Translations under genes and position numbers: made by a program
Assembly (NCBI GenBank): GCA_964588725.1
Contig: CAZPQL010000034.1
Location: forward strand, 1-32,680
Direction of reading: 5' to 3'
DNA length: 32,680 nt
Source: UBA5972 sp964588725
Lineage (GTDB): Bacteria > Pseudomonadota > Alphaproteobacteria > Rhodobacterales > Rhodobacteraceae
Part shown: positions 16,633-23,346 of the stretch, piece after piece
Layout of the letters: the number at the start of each line of letters is the position of its first letter
How positions within the stretch are numbered: position 1 is the first letter of the stretch
Notes under the pieces: model-generated
What the model was told of the DNA's origin: nothing
The model's input: only the letters and a program-made list of their open reading frames with translations
The model's database searches: none

Positions 16633-16679
16633 CGACTCTGCCCGCCAAAGAGGCAGCGCACCAACGACAGGGGGGACAC

Positions 16680-17999
16680 ATGTCAACTTTAGATTCAGGG
16701 GTCTATTCGGACCCGAACGCCACACCACCATTGGCGCAAGCAGTACCGCTGGGATTGCAACATTTGCTGGCCATGTTTGCATCCAACGTGACCCCGGCCA
16801 TCATTATCGCAGGCGCCGCGGGTTTTGCTTTTACCAGCCCTGAAAAAATCTATCTTGTGCAAATGGCGATGCTGTTCGCCGGAGTAGCAACGTTGTTTCA
16901 AACCGTCGGCCTGGGTCCGGTCGGTGCCAAACTGCCAATCATGCAGGGCACCAGTTTTGCTTTTGTTTCAGTCATGTTCGGGATTGCGGCTGCCAGCGGT
17001 ATGGCAACGCTCATGGGGGCTATCATTATCGGTGGTGCCGTGCATTTCGTCCTTGGCGGAGTTATTTCACGAATTCGGTTCCTGTTCCCGCCGCTCGTCA
17101 CAGGGTTGGTGATATTATCAATCGGCCTGTTCCTTATCCCCGTCGGCGTAAAATACGCCGCAGGAGGTGCCGCTCCGTTTCAGATGGAGGCCGAAAGTTT
17201 CGGTTCATGGGCGCATTGGTTTCCCGCGTTGACAGTTATTTTTGTGGCACTGGGTTTCAAGTTTTTTACCAAAGGCACCTTGTCGGCGGCCGCAATCCTG
17301 ATCGGGCTGGTAGCCGGTTACATCGTAGCCTGGGCGACAGGGTTGGTGAATTTTTCCGCCGTTGGATCGGCCGCCGTCGTCGCTTTGCCAAAATTCATGC
17401 CTTTTGGATTTGAAGTGAACGCTGGCGCGATTGTCGCCGTGGTATTGGTCGTCGTTGTCTCGGCCATCGAAACCGTCGGCGATACCAATGCCACCACCAA
17501 AGGCGGCGCGGGACGCGAGGCTACTGACCGCGAAATATCTGGCGCGACCTATGCTGATGGTCTGGGCTCACTGGTTGCCGGTCTGTTCGGCGGGCTACCC
17601 AACACGTCGTTCTCTCAAAACGCCGGGATTGTGGCCATGACCGGCGTCATGAGCCGCCATGTGGTGACCATTGCAGGACTGCTTTTGATTGTCTGCGGGC
17701 TGATCCCCAAAATTGGTGCGGTCATCGCGTCAATGCCATTTCCGGTTTTGGGTGGCGGTGTAATCGTGATGTTCGGCATGGTAGCCGCCGCCGGTCTGAA
17801 TATGCTGAGCGAGGTCAACATGACACGGCGCAATATGGTCATTATTGCTGTGTCACTGTCGGTTGGACTTGGCCTCAATCTGGTACCTACCGCCGTGCAG
17901 TATGTACCCGGCGTTTGGAAAACGTTGTTGGTGTCGGGCCTGTTGCCCACAGCCATCATCGCGATCGTTTTGAACCAGATGCTGCCGCAAGAAGATTAA
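16680..17999 (+). CDS. NCS2-family purine permease (xanthine/urate type)
   Basis: 439 residues with about 12-14 hydrophobic segments, the length of NCS2 nucleobase:cation symporters. The nucleobase-ascorbate transporter signature QNAGIVAMTG starts at about Q313, inside LPNTSFSQNAG. The TM1 LGLQHLLAMFASNVTP and the GTSFAFVSVMFG segment are typical of the xanthine/urate branch (XanQ, UacT, PucJ/K). It imports a purine with protons or sodium across the inner membrane. The exact substrate cannot be read from sequence; the neighbours favour xanthine or urate. The ATG at 16680 has a strong AGGGGGGA ribosome-binding site about 5 nt upstream; the frame upstream to 16587 runs through the guaD terminator and is rejected as a start. 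Confidence 0.92.
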   Translation: MSTLDSGVYSDPNATPPLAQAVPLGLQHLLAMFASNVTPAIIIAGAAGFAFTSPEKIYLVQMAMLFAGVATLFQTVGLGPVGAKLPIMQGTSFAFVSVMFGIAAASGMATLMGAIIIGGAVHFVLGGVISRIRFLFPPLVTGLVILSIGLFLIPVGVKYAAGGAAPFQMEAESFGSWAHWFPALTVIFVALGFKFFTKGTLSAAAILIGLVAGYIVAWATGLVNFSAVGSAAVVALPKFMPFGFEVNAGAIVAVVLVVVVSAIETVGDTNATTKGGAGREATDREISGATYADGLGSLVAGLFGGLPNTSFSQNAGIVAMTGVMSRHVVTIAGLLLIVCGLIPKIGAVIASMPFPVLGGGVIVMFGMVAAAGLNMLSEVNMTRRNMVIIAVSLSVGLGLNLVPTAVQYVPGVWKTLLVSGLLPTAIIAIVLNQMLPQED

Positions 18000-18038
18000 T
18001 ACGGTTGCTTTTGGCCTGAACGGGCAAGGCATAGATCC

Positions 18039-18073
18039 AAAAAGGGGGGCCGTCAGCAAAGTGGCCCCTTTCC
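18039..18073. terminator. Hairpin between convergent permease and TauE genes
   Basis: GGGGCC (about 18046-18051) pairs with GGCCCC (18063-18068), flanked by AAAAA before and TTT after. On the minus strand the stem is followed by TTTTT, making it a good terminator for the TauE-family gene (stop at 18116). On the plus strand the T tract is short. Confidence 0.7.
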
Positions 18074-18115
18074 TATTCTGAAATCTCCAGGCGATTCAAT
18101 TGCACCGGGCGGGCG

Positions 18116-19033
18116 TCATAAAAAATCAACGGGCGCAAGGTTGAACAGTTCATGCGGTGTCAAAACCAGACCGAGCGCCAGCTTGAAACACATTGACAGC
18201 ACCAGAATAGACAACAGAACGCGCAAATATTCCGCTTTTAGTTTCAGTCCAAGGCGGGTGCCGATCTGCGCGCCGAAAACGCCGCTGATCATCAGGCATA
18301 ACACCAGGACCACGTCGACAGAGGCGCTTTCGACCGCGTGCATGACCGCCGAAAACGCCGCGACAAAAATAATCTGAAACAGCGATGTACCGACCACGAC
18401 TTTGGTCGGCATACCCAAAATATAGATCATCGCGGGCACCATGACAAACCCGCCGCCCACACCCATCACGGCTGAAAGAAATCCGACCAGCAGGCCGACA
18501 ACGACCGGAGGTATCGCGCTAATATAAAGCTTCGACGTCCGAAACCGGGTTTTGAAGGGCAGTTCCTGAATCCATGTATGATGTTTGGCGCGGCGCACCG
18601 TGTTTGGGCTTTTGGCGCGGCGGATGGCCAGCAGGCTTTCCAACAGCATCAACCCACCAATCAGCCCCAGAAAAACCACGTAAAACAGATTGACCATCAG
18701 GTCGACCTGGCCAATTTCCGCCAATAGCGTGAATACCCTTACACCGGCAAACGCGCCGGTCAGACCGCCTGCCAAAAGGATCACTCCCATTTTCAGATCC
18801 ACGGTTCTGCGTTTGAAATGCGCCAGTACACCGGAAAATGAAGAAGCGACGATCTGATTGGCACCCGAGGCAACCGCAACTGCCGGGGGAATGCCGACAA
18901 AAAACAAAAGCGGCGTCAGGATAAAGCCACCACCGACACCAAACATGCCAGACAGCACACCCACCAACCCGCCAAGGCCGACCAAAACGAAAATATTCAC
19001 CGAAACTTCGGCAATAGGCAGATAAATTTGCAT
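18116..19033 (-). CDS. TauE/SafE-family membrane transporter
   Basis: 305 residues. Two homologous halves each begin with the family's glycine-rich signature: GVLSGMFGVGGGFILTPLLFF near residue 30 and GFLSAVMGVGGGFVMVPAMI near residue 205, with seven to eight hydrophobic helices overall. The family exports or imports small anions such as sulfite, sulfoacetate or other organic acids across the inner membrane; the substrate here is unknown. The ATG at 19033 (MQIYLPIAEVSVNIF) has TGAGG about 10 nt upstream and was preferred to the longer frame to 19108, whose extra residues are polar and arginine-rich. It sits between purine genes, and I recall TauE-like genes beside xanthine dehydrogenase clusters in relatives. 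Confidence 0.9.
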   Translation of the reverse strand: MQIYLPIAEVSVNIFVLVGLGGLVGVLSGMFGVGGGFILTPLLFFVGIPPAVAVASGANQIVASSFSGVLAHFKRRTVDLKMGVILLAGGLTGAFAGVRVFTLLAEIGQVDLMVNLFYVVFLGLIGGLMLLESLLAIRRAKSPNTVRRAKHHTWIQELPFKTRFRTSKLYISAIPPVVVGLLVGFLSAVMGVGGGFVMVPAMIYILGMPTKVVVGTSLFQIIFVAAFSAVMHAVESASVDVVLVLCLMISGVFGAQIGTRLGLKLKAEYLRVLLSILVLSMCFKLALGLVLTPHELFNLAPVDFL

Positions 19034-19169
19034 GAGTCCAACCTCAATAGGTCTGTGGCCGTGCCTTACGCCCGGTGCGCCTTGATTGCCAGACCTGTTC
19101 TTGCGCAAAAACAGCGCAGGCAGGTGCGGTCGCCGTGCGCGTTACCGGCGGTTGAAAGGCACAGGCTTA

Positions 19170-20507
19170 TTATTCCGCCAGTTTTGCCGCCAACCGGTTT
19201 TGCTGCGCAATCACCTGACCAAGCTCGACCGTCACCATCCGTCCGCCGCGCACCACGTCGCGCCCTTCGACCAGCAGATCGCGCACCCTCTGCGGGCCGC
19301 ACAGAACCAGCGCCGCCACCGCATCCCACGCACCCGCATTTTCGATACCCGCCATGTCCCATATCGCTATATCGGCGCGCTTTCCCACCGCAAGCGACCC
19401 CAGATCGGGCCGCCCCAGAACCTGCGCGCCGCCCCGCGTTGCTACGCGCAGGGCTTCGCGCGCGCTCATGGCAGTGGCACCGTTTTGTACGCGTTGAAGC
19501 AGCATCGCCTGACGTGCTTCACCAATCAGATGACCGCCGTCATTGGACGCCGAACCATCGACGCCCAGTCCCACGTTCACGCCGGCATCAAGCATGGCGC
19601 GCAGCGGCGCTATCCCCGAACCAAGGCGGCAATTCGAACAGGGGCAATGGGCAACTCCGGTGCCGCTGCGTGCAAACAGATCGATTTCCCGCGCATCGAG
19701 TTTCACGCAGTGGGCGTGCCACACGTCGTCCCCCGTCCAGCCCAGATCCTCGGCGTATTGGCCGGGGCGGCATCCGAATTTTTCCAGACTATAAGCAACG
19801 TCCTCGTCGTTTTCAGCCAGATGCGTGTGCAGCATAACGCCTTTGTCGCGCGCCAAAATCGCGCTGTCGCGCATCAATTCACGGCTGACGGAAAACGGCG
19901 AACAGGGCGCCACACCAATGCGAATCATGGCGCCGTCGCGGGTGTTGTGGAACGCATCGATTACACGAATGGTGTCGTTCAGGATATCAGCCTCGGGTTC
20001 GACCAGCGCGTCGGGCGGCAGACCGCCATCGCTTTGCCCGATACTCATCGCGCCGCGAGTCGCGTGCAGGCGCACGCCCAGCGAATTTGCCGCTTCGATC
20101 GTGTCTTCCAGACGCACGCCGTTGGGATACAGATACAGGTGATCGCTTGACAGCGTGCATCCCGACAGCGCCAGTTCGGCCAAACCCGCCTGCGCCGACA
20201 CAAACATTTCCTGCGGTCCCATGCGCGACCAGATCGGATAAAGCGTCTGCAACCAACCAAACAAAAGCGCGTCCTGCCCACCCGGCACCGCGCGTGTCAA
20301 AGATTGGTACAAATGGTGGTGGGTATTGACCAAACCCGGCGTCACGACGCACCCCTGTGCGTTGATCACCCTATCCGCAGTACCCAGATCAGCCCCGACA
20401 CCGGCGATCACACCGTTGGCGAACTTAATATCGCCCCCGACGATTTCGCGCCGGTCGTCGTCCATTGTCACCAGTACGGCGGCATTTTTAATGATTGTTG
20501 TCGCCAC
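19170..20507 (-). CDS. 8-oxoguanine deaminase
   Basis: 445 residues, amidohydrolase of the TRZ/ATZ branch. NTHHHLYQSLTRAVP places the first metal ligands at H63 and H65. SGCTLSSDHLYLYPNG and HCPCSNCRLGSGIAPL are strongly reminiscent of the characterised 8-oxoguanine deaminases (EC 3.5.4.32), and GVDGSASNDGGHLI supplies the catalytic aspartate. It would convert 8-oxoguanine to uric acid and ammonia, in the cytoplasm. Related enzymes act on isocytosine, cytosine or triazines, so the substrate is likely rather than proven. The start is GTG at 20507 with GGGGAT about 3-7 nt upstream. The next ATG is inside the fold. It lies downstream of the Rieske oxygenase and its overlapping small gene, on the same strand. 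Confidence 0.85.
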   Translation of the reverse strand: MATTIIKNAAVLVTMDDDRREIVGGDIKFANGVIAGVGADLGTADRVINAQGCVVTPGLVNTHHHLYQSLTRAVPGGQDALLFGWLQTLYPIWSRMGPQEMFVSAQAGLAELALSGCTLSSDHLYLYPNGVRLEDTIEAANSLGVRLHATRGAMSIGQSDGGLPPDALVEPEADILNDTIRVIDAFHNTRDGAMIRIGVAPCSPFSVSRELMRDSAILARDKGVMLHTHLAENDEDVAYSLEKFGCRPGQYAEDLGWTGDDVWHAHCVKLDAREIDLFARSGTGVAHCPCSNCRLGSGIAPLRAMLDAGVNVGLGVDGSASNDGGHLIGEARQAMLLQRVQNGATAMSAREALRVATRGGAQVLGRPDLGSLAVGKRADIAIWDMAGIENAGAWDAVAALVLCGPQRVRDLLVEGRDVVRGGRMVTVELGQVIAQQNRLAAKLAE

Positions 20508-20626
20508 GAAATCCCCGCCAGACGCTTTGCCACAAAGCTAACATCCAGCGTCGGCACATCCAACTTCACTTTTGCAAAAAATACTCAATTTCCGGAGAAA
20601 TGCCCAAAACGGGCGCGTTGGCGATT

Positions 20627-20875
20627 TCACGCCTCACGGCCAAACGACACCAGTTTGGCCTTAAAGTGCGCGGCGTTTTTGTCACCGGCGTCCAGCGCAA
20701 AAACATAGGCATGCGTGTAATAAAAACACGCCGCGCCGATCTGACCGTCTTGCAGGAGCAATTCAGCCGCCTGCCCGTACAGCGCGGCCAAAGCTGTTAA
20801 ATCGTCACGCGCGTGCGCGGCCAGTATCCGGCCGTCCAGCGCCGCCAAAGCGTTTTTACTGGACTGTTTCGCCAC
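20627..20875 (-). CDS. Small helical protein overlapping the Rieske oxygenase gene
   Basis: 82 residues, not recognised. It is alanine-rich and predicted almost wholly helical (ALAALDGRILAAHARDDLTA, then LAALYGQAAELLLQDG), with TPR-like spacing of small and aromatic residues (ACFYYTHAYVFALDAGD). It has no signal or membrane segment. The start is GTG at 20875, inside the end of the Rieske gene (20-nt overlap, different frame), suggesting translational coupling. It ends 119 nt before the 8-oxoguanine deaminase start. Codon use fits its neighbours. It may be an accessory of the oxygenase or of the deaminase, but only the gene arrangement suggests this. Confidence 0.7.
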   Translation of the reverse strand: MAKQSSKNALAALDGRILAAHARDDLTALAALYGQAAELLLQDGQIGAACFYYTHAYVFALDAGDKNAAHFKAKLVSFGREA

Positions 20876-22019
20876 CGTCCCGCGCTAATTTTTCGCCGAC
20901 CCACTGATGAAAATCATAAGTCGGCGTGTCCATCACCGGCGAGAATTTCCCACCATCGAAATAGATACCGTGCCGGCCCTTCTGCATACCCTCAACGACG
21001 CAAAGATCTTCCTCCAAAACTGATTTCCATTGGGATTTGTTCTTTTCCATCAAAGGTTTGAGGTCCGCCCGCGCCTGAGGTTCAAACGGATAAAACAGCT
21101 CGACCCGTTCAATCGACCGGTCGGTCGCGCAGGGCTGCACAATCAGCACGTAATTGTGGTCGCGCTGAAACGCCAGCAGCGTATTTGGGAACAGAACCGG
21201 GTATTCGGCGCCCTCGTTCCAAAAATCACCTAGTCCGGCAAAATCGGGGAAGGTTTCGCCTTTGTCACCCTGAATCTGGCGATAAACCGTGGTGCCCTGC
21301 CCCGCACAGGGCCCGCCCGCGTCGATGTGATAGTGATCTTCAAGGCGCGAATAACTGTTCAACCCCGGGTGAATCCAAGGCAGGTGATAGCTTTCGCAGT
21401 AGTTTTCCACCGCTAATTTCCAGTTGCACGCCACGTCAAACCGGAACCCGCCCCCGCCCGGATAATGCGGCGCGGTGAAATCCTTCATGCGGGCGATCAA
21501 CGGTGCGGCGTAGTCCTCAAATGCCGGCGCCTGTTCGTCGATATTGACAAAAATGATATCGCGCCAGACGTGCGAACGGATGCGTTTCAGACCCAATGTC
21601 GTGCGATCGATGCTGTCGTGCAGATTCTGCCCCGGCCCGCCCACGTGAGGTGTTGAACGCAGTTCGCCTTTCAGCCCGTAGCACCACGAATGATATTTGC
21701 AGCGAATGGTGCCGCGCAGGTTGCCTTTTTCCGCGACCAGGATCATGCCCCGGTGGCGGCAGGTGTTTTGAAAAACGCCGATGTCGCCGTCATCGTCGCG
21801 CACAATCAAAAGCGGCATACCCATGAATTCGATCGGCATGACGTCGCCTGCGTTCGGACAATCAAAGGCGAACCCTATGCTGGGCCAGCTGGCAAACATC
21901 ACAGCGCGGGCCTCTTTGGCATAAACCTGTGGGTCGATATAATGGGCGTTCGGCAAGCCGCGCGCGGTTTCAATTGGTTGCAAAACCGTGCTTACATCGA
22001 AATTTGCGGGACGCGTCAT
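20856..22019 (-). CDS. Rieske non-heme iron oxygenase, alpha-subunit type
   Basis: 387 residues. The Rieske [2Fe-2S] ligands are C87-x-H89 and C107-x2-H110. The mononuclear iron site is E209-x2-H212-x4-H217 (ESYHLPWIHP), with an EEDLCVVEGMQ segment near the C-terminus that matches the region of the third carboxylate ligand. The residue that bridges the two centres, Asp in naphthalene dioxygenase, is Glu here, as in carnitine oxygenase CntA and glycine-betaine-type enzymes. This hints at an amine or quaternary-ammonium substrate rather than an arene. A reductase partner is not in the window. The ATG at 22019 has AGAGG about 8 nt upstream; an in-frame ATG at 22055 has no comparable site. It lies just upstream of two purine-region genes, so an N-methylated purine is a second possibility. 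Confidence 0.9.
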   Translation of the reverse strand: MTRPANFDVSTVLQPIETARGLPNAHYIDPQVYAKEARAVMFASWPSIGFAFDCPNAGDVMPIEFMGMPLLIVRDDDGDIGVFQNTCRHRGMILVAEKGNLRGTIRCKYHSWCYGLKGELRSTPHVGGPGQNLHDSIDRTTLGLKRIRSHVWRDIIFVNIDEQAPAFEDYAAPLIARMKDFTAPHYPGGGGFRFDVACNWKLAVENYCESYHLPWIHPGLNSYSRLEDHYHIDAGGPCAGQGTTVYRQIQGDKGETFPDFAGLGDFWNEGAEYPVLFPNTLLAFQRDHNYVLIVQPCATDRSIERVELFYPFEPQARADLKPLMEKNKSQWKSVLEEDLCVVEGMQKGRHGIYFDGGKFSPVMDTPTYDFHQWVGEKLARDGGETVQ

Positions 22020-22088
22020 TGTGTTGCCTCTGATCAGGTTGGACAACAGGTTCATACAGAAATCGTTTAGCTGCACGGATTATTTCGA

Positions 22089-22107
22089 CGCAAATATTCT
22101 GTTTGCG
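22089..22107. promoter_or_regulatory. Inverted repeat in the Rieske/cupredoxin divergent region
   Basis: CGCAAA-N7-TTTGCG lies 70 nt upstream of the Rieske start and 111 nt upstream of the copper protein start. It has the geometry of an operator half-site pair. No regulator gene is adjacent, and arms of six bases can occur by chance. The rest of this 198-nt region shows no other structure that I can support. Confidence 0.25.
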
Positions 22108-22217
22108 ACCCGCTTTGGTGTTTTCACCTTTGTGTGACAAATTTCGCGATGCGGTTCCAACCATGACAAAAAGCGCGCATAATGGGTGCATAAATTTATT
22201 AGGTACGGGAGTTCACC

Positions 22218-22559
22218 ATGAATAGACGCTTTGCATTGAAATCATTGCTGGCCACAGGATCGGCGCTGGCGCTGCCCATGTGGACCACGACGGCAGCTTT
22301 GGCTGCCTCGACCCACAAAGTCGAAATCAGAGGATTCAAATTCAAGCCCAAAACGCTGAACGTCAAAGTCGGCGATACGGTGGTGTTTACCAACACCGAC
22401 GGTGCCCAGCATACCGTGACCGCAGTTGACCGCAGTTGGGATTCCAAGAATCTGGGGCGCGGCGATACCTTTGAACTTAAGATTTCCGCCGACATGGACA
22501 CGAATTATTTTTGCCGTATCCACCCGAATATGAAGGGTTTTCTTAAGATAGACGGGTAG
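22218..22559 (+). CDS. Amicyanin-like type 1 copper protein (cupredoxin)
   Basis: 113 residues. An N-terminal signal with a twin-arginine-like NRRFALK and a hydrophobic stretch ends near A30 (AALAAS), so it is exported, possibly by Tat. The mature cupredoxin domain has copper ligands H65 (GAQHTVTA), C99, H102 and M105 in YFCRIHPNMKG. The C-x2-H-x2-M spacing is that of amicyanin and differs from the C-x2-H-x4-M of pseudoazurin and plastocyanin. It is a periplasmic electron carrier; the partner is unknown, and no methylamine dehydrogenase gene is in the window. The ATG at 22218 follows GGGAG. It is convergent with the SRAP gene, with 6 nt between stops. Confidence 0.9.
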   Translation: MNRRFALKSLLATGSALALPMWTTTAALAASTHKVEIRGFKFKPKTLNVKVGDTVVFTNTDGAQHTVTAVDRSWDSKNLGRGDTFELKISADMDTNYFCRIHPNMKGFLKIDG

Positions 22560-22565
22560 GCCCAG

Positions 22566-23237
22566 TTATACTTCGAAGCGCTCGTCAATAAGGTCGGGGC
22601 CTTGCGCGCGGTTGGAGTTCACAGTGGCGGCTACGCGGTGGTAGGCAAATCTTTCCTCTGGCGCGCTGATCATTAACCGCGCCGCACCCTGCCCCGCCTC
22701 GCCCAGCCAAAGACCATAGTCGACCGGTGCCAGCGTGACCGGCATCCGGTGGTGGATGTGCGCCAGATGATCGTTGGCCGCAGTGGTCACGATGGCGCAT
22801 GTAGTAATATTTTGGCCGTCTCCGCCCTGCCAGTCCTGCCAGATTCCAGCCAGTGCGATAACCGGCGCGTCCGCGGGATAAATGTACCACGGCAGTCGGG
22901 CACCGTCTTTGTCTTTGGTCCATTCGTAAAATCCCGTGGCCGGTATGATGCAGCGTCGCGTCCGACACGCAGACCTGAACGCCGGCTTATCGGCAATCGA
23001 TTCCGCCCGTGCGTTGATCAACAATGGTCCGTCGGCGGGCATTTTGTACCACGACGGCAAAAATCCCCAGCGCATAGACATCAGACGACGACCATTTTCG
23101 CCCGCGCGCACGACGGGGATCTGTTGCGTCGGACAAATATTGTAGCGCGGCGTCGGCATCAGCGCCTGACCCGGCGTCGCATCGAACAAATCGGCCATCG
23201 CCTCGTGTGGCAGGGTCAGCGCGAAACGTCCGCACAT
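22566..23237 (-). CDS. SRAP-domain abasic-site-protecting protein (YedK/HMCES family)
   Basis: 223 residues, one full SRAP domain. The catalytic residues of YedK/HMCES are present: C2 right after the initiator Met (MCGRFAL), N75 in LINARAES, E105 in GFYEW and H162 in HIHHRMPV. The family forms a thiazolidine cross-link through Cys2 to abasic sites in single-stranded DNA, protecting them from cleavage and error-prone repair. The ATG at 23237 is fixed by the need for Cys2. It is divergent from hrpB across 109 nt that hold GGCCCC-AATT-type self-complementary sequence but no clear promoter. Confidence 0.95.
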   Translation of the reverse strand: MCGRFALTLPHEAMADLFDATPGQALMPTPRYNICPTQQIPVVRAGENGRRLMSMRWGFLPSWYKMPADGPLLINARAESIADKPAFRSACRTRRCIIPATGFYEWTKDKDGARLPWYIYPADAPVIALAGIWQDWQGGDGQNITTCAIVTTAANDHLAHIHHRMPVTLAPVDYGLWLGEAGQGAARLMISAPEERFAYHRVAATVNSNRAQGPDLIDERFEV

Positions 23238-23346
23238 AGTTGGCGCATCCTTTCAATGGCGCGCGACGGCATTGACGCGGCTTGCGAACTGTGGCCCCAA
23301 TTGGCCGGGGCTGTAAAGCTTTGAACTTTTGAAACCGAAACGCCGA

